Shown piece after piece: positions 43,846 through 53,996 of a stretch of 64,000 nucleotides of DNA (positions are counted from its first letter, which is position 1; each line of letters begins with the position of its first letter). Under the pieces are notes generated by a model. That model was given only the letters and a program-made list of their open reading frames with translations, was not told the origin of the DNA and did not search any database. A program made the position numbers and the translations under genes. This DNA is from Oscillospiraceae bacterium (GTDB taxonomy: Bacteria; Bacillota; Clostridia; Oscillospirales; CAG-272): positions 1 to 64,000 of the forward strand of contig SVSJ01000006.1 in NCBI GenBank assembly GCA_015064355.1, in the 5' to 3' direction.

Positions 43846-45993
43846 ATGACAAACATACTTAACAGATTGCTTCCGAGACCTAAAAAAGTTGAAGAACGCG
43901 GCGGTTTTCTTACCCTTTCCGCAGGTGCTCGAGCTTTCACGCAAGACGAGTTTGCAGAAAAGCTTGCCGCCTATCTTTTCAGAGGAAATTTTAGTTTCGC
44001 AGATACCATTGAGGGCACGGCATTGACCCTCAAGATCGACGAAGCTATTGAAAATACAGAAGCTTACGTAATTGATATTGACAAGGATATCACGGTAACT
44101 GCCGGGGGAAAGAACGGCATTATGTCCGCGCTCCAGACCCTCAAGGATATTGCAGAGTTTGTGGACGACGGAATCAAATTCCCCTGCTGTTGCATAGAGG
44201 ACGCCCCCTACAAGCCATACCGCGGTGTGCATCTCTATCTGCCGCCCGTGTATATGATGGACGAGTTCCTCGTTCTGCTTGATACTCTGGCTTCACTAAA
44301 ATATAACAAGATCATTCTTGAGATCGGCGGTTGTGTTCAGCTTGACCGTCATCCCGAGATCAATCTGGCTTGGCTGAAGTTCTGTCACGAAGCTCACACT
44401 TATCCTACAGGCCCCCAGGGGATTCAGGGATCAGAGGCTTACTGGAAGGATTCCACCCACGTTGAGATCAGCGGCGGCGGTCTTATCTCAAAGGCTGACC
44501 TGCGCCGTATTGTTGACCACTGCAAGCTCCTTGGCATTGAGCTGATACCCGAACTTCAGTCTTTGAGCCACGCTTATTATCTCACCCTGGCTCATCCCGA
44601 AATCGCAGAGCGTCCACACGAGAGATGGCCAGATCACTACTGCCCTTCCTGCGACGAGAGCTACGAGCTTTATTTCGACGTTGCTGACGAGCTTCTTGAG
44701 GTGATCAAGCCCACTATGGTACACATCGGCCACGACGAGGTTCGCGTACTTGGCGAGTGCCCCCGTTGCCGTGAAAAGAGCGGCCATGAGCTTCTGGCGG
44801 GAGACCTTAACAGAATTTACAACTTCTATAACGCCCGCGGTATCAAGATTATGATGTGGGGCGAGATGGTTCAGAACTTCACATCCTGGAAAGGTATGCC
44901 CACAGGTGGCGTTGAGCACAATCACGTTGACAAGTATGGCAGAATCTATCACCTGCCTCCCACACACGAGTCTGCGTATATGATCCCCAAGGATATTCTG
45001 ATGCTTGACTGGTACTACTCCATGGCTGACGGCACGGAATGTGAGTTTAACGAAAAGGGATTCACCGAAATGTACGGCAACTTCCGTGGCTCCCAGATCG
45101 CAAACTGGGACAAGAGATCACGTTGCCCCAACGTAATGGGTGCTGAGGTTTCCACTTGGTGTATCCCAAGTGAATATGAGATCGGGTTCAACGGCTGGTT
45201 CTACGAGCTTGCCTTCTCCGCTATGGTACTGTGGCACGACGATTTCTGTGACGCAAAGAGGGGAGAATACAGCCGCACCGCTGAAGAATACATGCCTGTA
45301 ATTATGGAAAAGATCAGCGGAGCACGCGCATTTGACGGTACTCTCGATTCCCTTGCAGAGCTGACTGTAAACAATGGTGAGGCAAAAGATATTACATATC
45401 GCTACGGCACTATTGGCGAGGACGTGGCTGCTGCTGTTGCAAAGGGTGGGCTCACACCTCTCAAGGAGGGTGAAAAGCTCCAGCTCAACGGAGAAGCCAA
45501 GAAGATCGTATTCTTCCACGCGACTACAGGTCAGCCCAAGGACAGACTCACGACATGGGCGTTTATGGACAAGAGACCCCGCATTCCCGCAAGGTACGTT
45601 GTGGATTACGAGGACGGAATGTGCAAGACTGTTATGGTTGAGTTTGGCGCGGCAGGTCACTACGGAATCGCTGTGGGAGACATGAACTCAACCGACGCAT
45701 ATGTTCGCCCAGACGCCCACGGAAATATGCTTAACGACATTGACGATGCAAACGTGGTTGACGAAGAAAAGGCGACCCTATCCCCCATGTACGCACCTGT
45801 CGACAACTGGAGAGGGGCAGAAATATACTCCTGCAGATTCGCGGAATTTGACACACCCGACGGCATCCGCACAGTCTACTCCTGTGAGTGGGAAAACCCC
45901 TATCCCGGCCACAAGATCACCGGTGTAAGATTCGTGAACGAACCGTTCTCCCATCTGGAAGCCCAGCTCTACGCAGTAGCCCTGGCTAAGTGA
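43846..45993 (+). CDS. Glycoside hydrolase family 20 beta-N-acetylhexosaminidase
   Basis: 715 residues. GH20b-like N-terminal domain (~1-115), then the TIM barrel: KPYRGVHLYLPPVYMM, ELIPELQSLSHAYY and the catalytic Asp-Glu pair in MVHIGHDEV (~290-298). The C-terminal ~200 residues are beta-rich. No signal peptide, so it should act on imported N-acetyl-sugar oligomers such as muropeptide or mucin-derived fragments. Followed by a GH25 gene. Confidence 0.92.
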   Translation: MTNILNRLLPRPKKVEERGGFLTLSAGARAFTQDEFAEKLAAYLFRGNFSFADTIEGTALTLKIDEAIENTEAYVIDIDKDITVTAGGKNGIMSALQTLKDIAEFVDDGIKFPCCCIEDAPYKPYRGVHLYLPPVYMMDEFLVLLDTLASLKYNKIILEIGGCVQLDRHPEINLAWLKFCHEAHTYPTGPQGIQGSEAYWKDSTHVEISGGGLISKADLRRIVDHCKLLGIELIPELQSLSHAYYLTLAHPEIAERPHERWPDHYCPSCDESYELYFDVADELLEVIKPTMVHIGHDEVRVLGECPRCREKSGHELLAGDLNRIYNFYNARGIKIMMWGEMVQNFTSWKGMPTGGVEHNHVDKYGRIYHLPPTHESAYMIPKDILMLDWYYSMADGTECEFNEKGFTEMYGNFRGSQIANWDKRSRCPNVMGAEVSTWCIPSEYEIGFNGWFYELAFSAMVLWHDDFCDAKRGEYSRTAEEYMPVIMEKISGARAFDGTLDSLAELTVNNGEAKDITYRYGTIGEDVAAAVAKGGLTPLKEGEKLQLNGEAKKIVFFHATTGQPKDRLTTWAFMDKRPRIPARYVVDYEDGMCKTVMVEFGAAGHYGIAVGDMNSTDAYVRPDAHGNMLNDIDDANVVDEEKATLSPMYAPVDNWRGAEIYSCRFAEFDTPDGIRTVYSCEWENPYPGHKITGVRFVNEPFSHLEAQLYAVALAK

Positions 45994-46004
45994 GGAGGTT
46001 CTTC

Positions 46005-46763
46005 TTGAACAAGAAAATAAAGTTATTGCTTATAGTTCTTGGTATACTAATAATTGGAGTTATTTCTGCAGTTGCACTGTATCATATGGTGTGGAACGGT
46101 GTGATACTTCTCAATAACCCCTCAAAAAGAAAATATCCTGTTCGTGGTGTGGATGTTTCCCATTATCAGGGTGATATTAACTGGGATGTCCTTTCAGGAG
46201 AAGATATAGATTTCGCATTTATTAAAGCAACTGAAGGAAGTTCATTTGTTGATGACCGATTTGCTTATAATTTTGGCAAAGCGCAGAAGTGCAGCATAGC
46301 TGTGGGAGCTTATCACTTCTTCAGTTTCAGCAGTCCCGGTGCAACACAAGCGGAAAACTTCATTAGCACAGTGTCTCCCTTTGACGGTATGCTTCCTCCG
46401 GTAATTGATCTTGAATTCTACGGTGATTTTGCCGTAAATCCGCTGTCAAAGGAAGAGGTTGACAAGGAACTTGGTTCAATGATCTCGGCCATTGAGGAAT
46501 ACTACGGGTTAAAGCCAATAATCTATGCCACGGAAGACAGCTACGAGCTTTATCTCGCAAATGATTACGAGGAATACGATATCTGGATCAGAAATGTCAA
46601 AACTAAAGCAAAAATGTCAGACGGTCGGCAGTGGACTTTATGGCAGTACACCAACCGAGAACAGCTCAACGGATACAGCGGTGAAGAAAAATTCATTGAT
46701 ATGAACGTTTTTTTCGGAAGTGAAGAAGAATTTGCGGCGTATCCGCGGTACACCTTAAAATAA
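46005..46763 (+). CDS. GH25 family lysozyme, membrane-anchored
   Basis: 252 residues from TTG 46005, six bases after AGGAGG; an overlapping in-frame GTG at 45990 would place the ribosome site inside the gene. N-terminal membrane helix (~5-28), then the GH25 barrel: RGVDVSHYQGDINW, FAFIKATEG, VGAYHFF and the catalytic acidic residues in PPVIDLEF. Cleaves the MurNAc-GlcNAc bond of peptidoglycan outside the cell. Codon use is more AT-rich than in the adjacent GH20 gene. Confidence 0.93.
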   Translation: MNKKIKLLLIVLGILIIGVISAVALYHMVWNGVILLNNPSKRKYPVRGVDVSHYQGDINWDVLSGEDIDFAFIKATEGSSFVDDRFAYNFGKAQKCSIAVGAYHFFSFSSPGATQAENFISTVSPFDGMLPPVIDLEFYGDFAVNPLSKEEVDKELGSMISAIEEYYGLKPIIYATEDSYELYLANDYEEYDIWIRNVKTKAKMSDGRQWTLWQYTNREQLNGYSGEEKFIDMNVFFGSEEEFAAYPRYTLK

Positions 46764-46766
46764 AAA

Positions 46767-46805
46767 CAGAAATGAGCAGTTTTTTAGGCTGCTCATTTTT
46801 TATTT
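46767..46805. terminator. Bidirectional terminator between the GH25 gene and rqcH
   Basis: ATGAGCAG (46772-46779) and CTGCTCAT (46789-46796), A-rich left, T-run right. Confidence 0.85.
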
Positions 46806-48563
46806 TTGTTTCATTTTTGTGATCCGATCTTCGTCGGGGGTGACGTAAGCGGTCCAGTTGGTTGAGTATGTTACAAATCCGGGCTTTGAGCCTGCGGGCT
46901 TTTTCACCTTGGCTACCTTGGTGTAGTCGACTGGGATCATAACACCGCCGCGAGCCTTTGAGTTGTACGCCGCTATTTCTGCCGCTTCGGTGAAAGCTTC
47001 ACCTGAGGGATCGTCCTCGCCCTCCTTATTCACAAGCACAACGTGAGAGCCGGGCTGGTTCTTAACGTGGAACCACCAATCTCCCCGGTCAGCAAGCTTT
47101 GTTGTAAGATAATCGTTGGCAATATTGTTTCTGCCGCAGAGGACTGTGTGACCGTCGGTTGTAAGGTATTTCGCGATACTGGGGGCTGATTGCTTTTTCT
47201 CCGTGTAATTCTTCATTTTGGAGGCATATCCGCTGTGGTAAAGCTCTGCACGGATCTCCGAAAGCTCCTTTTCGCCGTCTGCACGGGAGAGGGAGTCAAG
47301 AACAGAGTAAACATATTCAAGCTCCGCCTGTGCACCTTCAAGCTGTTCTGTGAGATGCACACGCGCCGCTTTGGATTTGTTATACTTTTTATAATACCGC
47401 TGGGCGTTGGCGGATGGGGTGAGCCGTTTGTCGAGTGGGATCGTTATATCCTCGTAATCCTCGCTCATATAATTCTGGACGGTGCATTCCTCCATACCGC
47501 GATTCAGTCGGTAGATATTTGCGGTGATAAGGTCTCCCCAAAGCTTGTATTTTTCGCCCTCATCGCAAGCTGCAAGTTCATCCCGCTGGAGGTTCATCTT
47601 CTTGATGATTCTGGTTTCTGCGTTTGAGAGAAGCTTGAAAATGTCGGACATTTTCCTATGCACTCTCTCGTCACGGCTTCGCTCACCGAAGTACACATCA
47701 ATAAGCTGGCCAAAGGATTCACATTCTTCAACCTGTGCATCTCTGCCGTACTGGCGAATGTCAGTAAACGCGTACTCGATAGGTATTCCTTCGTGGTTCT
47801 TTATTACTACGGGCTTACCGCGGAGATCCTTGATCGAGTCGATCGTGGAGAAGAATTTTTCAGTAAGCTCGCGGGATGCCTCACCAAGGGTTGCGTCACA
47901 CTTCCCTGCGGCTCTGTAAACTATCTCACGGGCGATGAGAGGAGAGATACCGGAGAAATTGGAGATAATAAACTTCTCGGCAGACTTGTTCATATCCGCT
48001 TCCGACGCAAGCTTATTGAAGAATCGCAAGTCAACCGCATCGGACATAGGATCGTGCTTGTCCTGCTTGGGCGGCAGCTCGTACTTCATTCCCGACAGCA
48101 CCTGCCTTTTTTCACTGGTGGTAAAGTCGATGGACTTCAGCACGCCGATGATCTTGTCTTGCTCGTCGGTTATGATTATGTTTGAAAACCTGCCCATAAG
48201 CTCACAAATGATATGCTTCTTTGAGGCAAATCCCAAGTCATCGTGGGTGTCAAAGGTGAGTCTCGCCGCTCTTTCAAAGCCAAGCTGCTCTGCCCCCGCA
48301 AATCTCGCGCCCTGAAAATGCTTGCGAAGCATCATACAGAACATAGGCGGAGTGGCGGGGTTTTCGGTTTTTAGTTTTGTCAGATTCATTCGCGCACCGT
48401 TGCCACCTGCGGATATTGCAAGTCGATGTTCTTCACCGGCGCATCTTATCTGAAACACAGCCTCATCTCGTGAGGGCTGATATATTTTGTCTACTTTTCC
48501 GTTCGTAAGCTTTGCGTTCAGCTCTGCTATAACGAATCGGAGCATACCGGCATCGTAAGCCAT
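46800..48563 (-). CDS. rqcH: NFACT family protein, RqcH-like (Rqc2 homologue)
   Basis: 587 residues. NFACT-N domain (~1-180, with TPPMFCMMLRKHFQGAR), a middle helix-hairpin-helix region (SGISPLIAREI), coiled coils (~270-430), then NFACT-R with TVLCGRNNIANDYLTTK and DWWFHVKNQPGSHVVL (~495-510). RqcH adds alanine tails to nascent chains on split 50S subunits; older annotation calls it fibronectin-binding protein. Starts shortly after the GNAT gene, same strand. Confidence 0.92.
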   Translation of the reverse strand: MAYDAGMLRFVIAELNAKLTNGKVDKIYQPSRDEAVFQIRCAGEEHRLAISAGGNGARMNLTKLKTENPATPPMFCMMLRKHFQGARFAGAEQLGFERAARLTFDTHDDLGFASKKHIICELMGRFSNIIITDEQDKIIGVLKSIDFTTSEKRQVLSGMKYELPPKQDKHDPMSDAVDLRFFNKLASEADMNKSAEKFIISNFSGISPLIAREIVYRAAGKCDATLGEASRELTEKFFSTIDSIKDLRGKPVVIKNHEGIPIEYAFTDIRQYGRDAQVEECESFGQLIDVYFGERSRDERVHRKMSDIFKLLSNAETRIIKKMNLQRDELAACDEGEKYKLWGDLITANIYRLNRGMEECTVQNYMSEDYEDITIPLDKRLTPSANAQRYYKKYNKSKAARVHLTEQLEGAQAELEYVYSVLDSLSRADGEKELSEIRAELYHSGYASKMKNYTEKKQSAPSIAKYLTTDGHTVLCGRNNIANDYLTTKLADRGDWWFHVKNQPGSHVVLVNKEGEDDPSGEAFTEAAEIAAYNSKARGGVMIPVDYTKVAKVKKPAGSKPGFVTYSTNWTAYVTPDEDRITKMKQK

Positions 48564-48581
48564 TTATGTCATCCTCTCAAA

Positions 48582-49289
48582 TCAGTTTTCGTCGTCAAAT
48601 TCCTTCCTGTAGCATACGAAAGGAAGTACAGTTTTATATAGCTCAAAGCCTGCAGAAACAGCGGTTTTCTTTGAAGCCTCGTTCTCGTCAGAGCAGATAT
48701 ACTCAACCTGCTCGCCTATGGAAATAAGATATTCCGTCAGCTTTGCAACGCAGGAGGCACCGTAGCCGCGTTTTCTGTAATCGGGAGCGCACTCTACGGT
48801 GATCTCGGCAAATCCGTCATCTGCTGATATATCATTAAGTCCCGCGAAGGAAACGATCCTGTCGCCGTCCTTGATTACAGCCATTCGATCCATTGGGTCT
48901 TCAGGGTCAAGGGCAAACTCGTCAAGAGGGAGGGATTCGTCATAGTCCGCACCGTCAAGGGTGTCGATGATCTCGCACTCCGGTAGTATCTTTGAGGTAT
49001 CCGGTATATTGCAACGGTATTCCAGATGCACCCGGCAAGCGTCACCGTCTGATTCGTAATCAAGCTCGTCCATTATAGGAATAAGCTTTGCGTAAAGGAA
49101 CGCCTTTGCCTCGGGCGAGGTTGGGTCAGAAGAAAACTTTTTATCAAACTCCTCTGCTATATCTATGCAAAAAGAATAAGCAAGGATCTCCATTCCATCG
49201 TCTGTAATTGACAGCTCAAATGGCACCGCTATATGGTGGCGAGTGCTGATTATCTCATCTTCAAACTGCTTGTCTTCCGCTCTTACCAT
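48582..49289 (-). CDS. GNAT family N-acetyltransferase
   Basis: 235 residues, strong AGGAGG before ATG. The GNAT domain is C-terminal: IVSFAGLNDIS, then FAEITVECAPDYRKRGYGASCVAKL (acetyl-CoA motif A, RxxGYG) and YICSDENEASKKTAVSAGF. The N-terminal ~120 residues are acidic and unassigned. Substrate unknown. Upstream of rqcH by 18 bases, so probably co-transcribed. Possible promoter TTGACT-N18-TACAAT on the minus strand near 49325-49354. Confidence 0.88.
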   Translation of the reverse strand: MVRAEDKQFEDEIISTRHHIAVPFELSITDDGMEILAYSFCIDIAEEFDKKFSSDPTSPEAKAFLYAKLIPIMDELDYESDGDACRVHLEYRCNIPDTSKILPECEIIDTLDGADYDESLPLDEFALDPEDPMDRMAVIKDGDRIVSFAGLNDISADDGFAEITVECAPDYRKRGYGASCVAKLTEYLISIGEQVEYICSDENEASKKTAVSAGFELYKTVLPFVCYRKEFDDEN

Positions 49290-49499
49290 TTCTTCCTCCT
49301 ATAGATTCCCTGTTATGGAATATATTGTAACTTATGAGGCTCCCGAAAGTCAACCGTATTTTTATGAACAAAAGTGTCTTTCGGTAATTATAAGGTGAAA
49401 TATTAGCAAATAATTCCTTGTGTGGCTTAAAAATCCCGTAAACTAAACAATAATTGATGATAATCAGGAGAAAAAGTTACAAATAATCAAAAACAGGTA
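49290..49499. other. Divergent intergenic region of the GNAT gene and lon
   Basis: AT-rich, no protein-like frame. No CIRCE or CtsR-type heat-shock box found. Confidence 0.5.
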
Positions 49500-49528
49500 T
49501 GGAAATTTCCCCGGAGATATGTTATAAT
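49500..49528 (+). promoter_or_regulatory. Promoter of lon
   Basis: TGGAAA (49500-49505), 17-base spacer, TATAAT (49523-49528). The -10 is consensus, the -35 weak. Confidence 0.6.
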
Positions 49529-49532
49529 GTAG

Positions 49533-49570
49533 GATAAGTATGTTATCATGCGATAAGTATTAGATAAATA
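49533..49570 (+). repeat. Direct repeats just downstream of the lon promoter
   Basis: GATAAGTAT at 49533-49541 and 49552-49560 (19-base period), and a third partial copy GATAAATA at 49563-49570. Location at the transcript start fits an operator. Confidence 0.45.
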
Positions 49571-49608
49571 GTTATACCCTATACCCGGCACAGGAAAGGA
49601 AATTTATT

Positions 49609-52044
49609 ATGCCAAGATATATAGAAAAAGCTGAAAAGCTTACATTGCCTGTAATCCCCCTCCGCGGCATTGTGGCGTTTCCCTCTATCCCGCTCAATTT
49701 CGAGCTGGAAAGAGAGATCTCCAAGAACGCCTGCCAGGCTGCATTAAACGGTGATATGATGGTGTTCCTCCTTACGCAGAAGGATATTAACGTAGACGAC
49801 CCCAAAGAGGGCGATCTCTACTCCGTAGGTTGCGTGGCAAAGATCAAGCAGTCTCTGAAGAAACCCCAAGGCGGCAACATCAGAGTTGTTGCAGAAGGCT
49901 ACTGCCGCGCTTCTGTTATGGAGCTTCGCCGTGAAAACGGTTGCTTCTACGCTGACGTTATGTCAAAGACCATCACAGCAGATTTCAACATGAATGATCT
50001 CAAGACTGAGGCGATCATCAGCGAAACAATGAACACCCTCGACGAGATGCTTCGCTATATTCCCTCTTTCTCCGATGATTTCATCGTAACTGCAAGCTCT
50101 ATCACAAATCCCGGACTTCTCGCCGACTTTATTGCCTCCAGCGTATTTGTACGCTTCCAGGACAAAGCGGAGATCCTTGAAGTTTTCGATCCTATGAAGA
50201 GAGCTGAAAAGGCTATCATTCTCATGAAAAATGAGATGAAGCTTCTTCAGGCTGAGCTTGAAATCCAGCGCAAGGTTAAGAAGTCCATTGACGATAATCA
50301 GCGAGATTACTATCTCCGTGAGCAGCTCAAGGCTATTGAAAGCGAGCTTGGTATTGACGAGGATTCTGCGGAGCTTACGAAGAAAGTTGCTGCTGTAAAG
50401 CTTCCAGCAGAAGTAAAAGAAAGACTCGAAAAAGAAATAACAAAGCTCGGCAAGACTCCCCAGGGCTCACCTGAGGCTGCGGTTATCCGAAATTACGTGG
50501 AGACCTGTCTCGAGATCCCGTGGAGCACCAAGACCAAGGACAGAGTTGACATTGATGCGGCTCGCAAGATCCTTGACGCAGACCACGATGGTCTAACAAA
50601 AATCAAGGAGCGTATCCTCGAGTATCTCGCTGTAAAGCAGCTTAACCCTGAACTGAAGAATCAGATTATCTGCTTCGTTGGCCCTCCCGGAGTCGGTAAA
50701 ACATCCCTCGGTGCATCTATCGCACGTGCTATGAAGCGCAAGTATGTTCGAGTTTCTCTGGGCGGTATCCGGGACGAAAGCGACATCCGCGGTCACAGAA
50801 AGACATACATCGGATCTATGCCCGGACGCATTATTACTGCTCTTACACAGTGCGGTTCACTTAACCCGGTTATGCTTCTGGACGAGGTTGACAAAATGTG
50901 CTCCGATGTACACGGCGATCCGGCTTCTGCTCTTCTCGAGGTTCTCGACGGCGAGCAAAACAAGGCTTTCCGCGATCACTTTATCGAGCTTCCCGTGGAC
51001 CTCTCCGACTGTATGTTCATTGCAACTGCAAATACACTTGACACAATCCCTCGTCCCCTTCTCGACCGTATGGAAGTCATCGAGCTTCATACATACACCC
51101 CTGCCGAGAAGCTGGCTATCGCAAAGAATCACCTCCTTCCCAAGCAGCTCAAGCGCCACGGTCTCAACAAGCGTATGCTGAAGATCACCGACGCTGCAAT
51201 CGAAGAGATCATTGCAGGATACACCCGTGAATCCGGTGTACGTAATCTTGAACGTGAGATCGCTTCTCTCTGCAGGAAAGGCGCCAAGGTTATCGTTGAA
51301 GAAGGCAAAAAGTCCGTTACCATTGACAAGGTTAACATGGAAGCCTACCTCGGTCCGCGAAAGATCATTGACGATTCCCTCTCCGAGCGCGATCTTGTTG
51401 GCGTAACAAACGGCCTTGCATACACCGAGGTTGGCGGAGATATGCTCAAGGTTGAGGTTCTCGCCGTTGATGGCAGCGGTAAAATCGAGCTAACGGGAAC
51501 TCTTGGCGACGTTATGAAGGAATCCGCTCATATTGCCGTAACATACACCCGCGCTCACTGCGACAAGTTCGGTATCCCCGCAGATTTCTATAAGACAAAA
51601 GATCTACATATCCACGTACCTGAGGGAGCAGTTCCCAAGGATGGCCCCAGCGCCGGCGTGACTATGACAACTTCAATTATCAGTGCCCTTTCCAAAATCC
51701 CCGTCCGCCGCGATATTGCCATGACAGGTGAGATCACCCTTACAGGCCGCGTTCTTGCAATCGGCGGTCTCCGCGAAAAGTCCACTGCCGCTTACGCTAT
51801 GGGCATCCGCACTATTCTCATTCCTGCGGACAATATGCGTGACGTGCATGAGCTTGATTCCGTTGTGGCGCAAGAGGTTAAGTTCATTCCCTGCTCCACC
51901 CTTGACGACGTACTTCGCGTTGCCCTAGTGAGAGAAAGAGAATTCGACATTGACCTTTCCGACAATGAAAAAGCAGACAAAAGAGACGAAAAGAAGATCG
52001 TGGTTCAGCCTTCCAAGGGGAAGCGAATCTACGGTACAGTATAA
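49609..52044 (+). CDS. lon: ATP-dependent protease La
   Basis: 811 residues. N-terminal Lon domain ([20 protein letters not shown]), AAA+ module with Walker [10 protein letters not shown] (~358-366) and Walker [10 protein letters not shown] (~422-430), then the protease domain with Ser-Lys dyad: PKDGPSAG (Ser ~681) and [11 protein letters not shown] (Lys ~724). Degrades misfolded and regulatory proteins. First gene of a long plus-strand run; engB follows after 12 bases, a pairing (lon-ysxC) also known in Bacillus. Confidence 0.98.
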   Translation: MPRYIEKAEKLTLPVIPLRGIVAFPSIPLNFELEREISKNACQAALNGDMMVFLLTQKDINVDDPKEGDLYSVGCVAKIKQSLKKPQGGNIRVVAEGYCRASVMELRRENGCFYADVMSKTITADFNMNDLKTEAIISETMNTLDEMLRYIPSFSDDFIVTASSITNPGLLADFIASSVFVRFQDKAEILEVFDPMKRAEKAIILMKNEMKLLQAELEIQRKVKKSIDDNQRDYYLREQLKAIESELGIDEDSAELTKKVAAVKLPAEVKERLEKEITKLGKTPQGSPEAAVIRNYVETCLEIPWSTKTKDRVDIDAARKILDADHDGLTKIKERILEYLAVKQLNPELKNQIICFVGPPGVGKTSLGASIARAMKRKYVRVSLGGIRDESDIRGHRKTYIGSMPGRIITALTQCGSLNPVMLLDEVDKMCSDVHGDPASALLEVLDGEQNKAFRDHFIELPVDLSDCMFIATANTLDTIPRPLLDRMEVIELHTYTPAEKLAIAKNHLLPKQLKRHGLNKRMLKITDAAIEEIIAGYTRESGVRNLEREIASLCRKGAKVIVEEGKKSVTIDKVNMEAYLGPRKIIDDSLSERDLVGVTNGLAYTEVGGDMLKVEVLAVDGSGKIELTGTLGDVMKESAHIAVTYTRAHCDKFGIPADFYKTKDLHIHVPEGAVPKDGPSAGVTMTTSIISALSKIPVRRDIAMTGEITLTGRVLAIGGLREKSTAAYAMGIRTILIPADNMRDVHELDSVVAQEVKFIPCSTLDDVLRVALVREREFDIDLSDNEKADKRDEKKIVVQPSKGKRIYGTV

Positions 52045-52056
52045 CAAAGGTGAATT

Positions 52057-52656
52057 ATGAAACCGAATCTTAATAACGTTTCACTAAAAATATCCGCAGG
52101 TATTCCAAAACAGTTTCCTGCCGACCGTCTGCCTCAGGTTGCTTTTTCCGGCAGATCAAACGTTGGTAAAAGCTCCCTGATCAACTCTCTTCTCAACAGA
52201 AAGAGCCTTGCTCGTGTCAGCGGTGAGCCCGGAAAGACCATCACAGTCAATTTCTACGATATCGACAAGAAGATGTACCTTGTTGACCTGCCGGGATACG
52301 GCTACGCAAAGCGCACAAAGGAAGACAAGATCAAGTGGTCCAACCTTACCGACGGTTATTTTACAAATAATAAGAATATTGACTCTGTAAAGCTTATTTG
52401 CCAACTTATCGACAGCCGTACAGGCCCCACAGACGACGACTACGACATGCTCTACTATCTCCGCGAGACAGGGATGCCCCACATCATCGTCGCAACAAAG
52501 ACTGACAAGCTCAATGCTACAGAAAAAGCAAAATTCAAAGAGATCATTGAGGGCGACGAGCTTACTGCCGACCTTCCCGTGATCATGTGCTCCGCGAAGT
52601 CCAATCTCGGACGCGATGATCTGTGGCGTCAGCTTTATGCATACTGCAAACTCTAA
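52057..52656 (+). CDS. engB: Ribosome biogenesis GTPase EngB/YsxC
   Basis: 199 residues, complete. G1 GRSNVGKSSL (~31-40), G3 DLPGYGYA (~73-80), G4 TKTDK (~147-151) and SAK G5 near CSAKSNLG. Acts in late 50S assembly. Follows lon, as in Bacillus. Confidence 0.97.
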   Translation: MKPNLNNVSLKISAGIPKQFPADRLPQVAFSGRSNVGKSSLINSLLNRKSLARVSGEPGKTITVNFYDIDKKMYLVDLPGYGYAKRTKEDKIKWSNLTDGYFTNNKNIDSVKLICQLIDSRTGPTDDDYDMLYYLRETGMPHIIVATKTDKLNATEKAKFKEIIEGDELTADLPVIMCSAKSNLGRDDLWRQLYAYCKL

Positions 52657-52685
52657 TTCCATTTATCCAAAAAGAGGCTATTAAA

Positions 52686-53984
52686 ATGATCCTTCACCCC
52701 ACTTACGATATAAACGATCAGGGTCACCTGACTATCGGCGGTCTTGACTCCGTTCTGCTTGCCGGAGAGTTTGGCACTCCCGCATATTTCCTTGACACAG
52801 ATGCTGTAAGAAATATGTGCCGCCTTTACAAAAGATGCTTCGCCAAGTATTTCGGCGAGAATTCCATTCCCGTTTACGCAGGCAAAGCTCTTTGCTACAA
52901 GGGTCTCTACTCTCTCATTGCAGAGGAGGGCCTTTGCGCAGACTGCGTATCCTCCGGCGAGCTGTACACAGCAAATGCCGCAGGATTTCCTATGGACAAG
53001 GTGTTCTTCCACGGCAACAACAAGACTGACTCCGATCTCCGTTATGCTCTCGAGGTGGGTGTCGGACATATCGTAGTTGACGGAATTGACGAACTTCTTG
53101 CTCTCGACGGTATAGCAGGGGAAATGGGCAAAAATCCCACCATTCTCCTCCGCATCACCCCCGGTATCGACCCTCACACTCATCAGAAGATCGTAACCGG
53201 AAACGTTGACTCCAAATTCGGTATGGCGATCCTTACAGGTCAGGCATTCGAATTTGTTAAGGCTGCTCTTGAGTGCAATAATCTTACTCTCGACGGATTC
53301 CACTGTCACGTTGGTTCCCAGATTTTTGATATTGATCCTTTCACAGAAGCTTGCGACATTATGCTGGCATTTGTTGCAAAGGTCAAGGGTCTCTACGGAT
53401 ACGAAGCAAAGATCCTCAATATCGGCGGCGGATTCGGTGTTCGCTATACTGAGGATGATCCCCAGATCGACTACGAAGCAAACATTCGCGCGCTTGGCGA
53501 AGAAATTGATAAGATGTGCGCAGAATACAAAATAGACAAGCCTATGCTTCTTATGGAACCCGGTCGTTCAATCGTCGCGGCAGCCGGTGCTACCCTTTAT
53601 ACCTGTGGCACAGTAAAGTCCGTAACCGGATTCAGAAATTACGTTTCCGTAGACGGCGGTATGCCCGATAATCCAAGATATACCCTGTATCAATCGAAAT
53701 ACACCATTCTTAATGCAACACGTGCGAATGCCCCCGCAGATTTTCCCTGTACTGTCAGCGGACGCTGCTGTGAAAGCGGTGACCTTCTTGCTGAGGGAAT
53801 CAGCATGGCTACACCAAAGCGCGGCGATATAATCGCAACTCTGGTTACCGGGGCGTATAACTACTCTATGGCGTCAAATTACAACAGAATCCCGAGAGCT
53901 CCCATCATTGAAATCAGCGGTGGTGTCGCAAAGGTAGCTGTTCGCCGCGAAACATTCGCTGACGTTGCTTCCCTTGATATTTAA
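52686..53984 (+). CDS. lysA: Diaminopimelate decarboxylase
   Basis: 432 residues from ATG 52686 (GAGG eight bases upstream). PLP Lys in YAGKALCYKG, then HCHVGSQIFD, LNIGGGFGVRYT, MEPGRSIVA and the active-site Cys in SGRCCESGD. Makes lysine from meso-DAP, so this cell makes its own lysine. It lies between engB and the M50 peptidase gene with short gaps. Confidence 0.97.
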   Translation: MILHPTYDINDQGHLTIGGLDSVLLAGEFGTPAYFLDTDAVRNMCRLYKRCFAKYFGENSIPVYAGKALCYKGLYSLIAEEGLCADCVSSGELYTANAAGFPMDKVFFHGNNKTDSDLRYALEVGVGHIVVDGIDELLALDGIAGEMGKNPTILLRITPGIDPHTHQKIVTGNVDSKFGMAILTGQAFEFVKAALECNNLTLDGFHCHVGSQIFDIDPFTEACDIMLAFVAKVKGLYGYEAKILNIGGGFGVRYTEDDPQIDYEANIRALGEEIDKMCAEYKIDKPMLLMEPGRSIVAAAGATLYTCGTVKSVTGFRNYVSVDGGMPDNPRYTLYQSKYTILNATRANAPADFPCTVSGRCCESGDLLAEGISMATPKRGDIIATLVTGAYNYSMASNYNRIPRAPIIEISGGVAKVAVRRETFADVASLDI

Positions 53985-53996
53985 CGGAGGTCAGAA

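Noticed and set aside
46800..48563. Fibronectin-binding adhesin
   Set aside because: No signal peptide; the NFACT-N/NFACT-R layout marks a ribosome quality-control protein.
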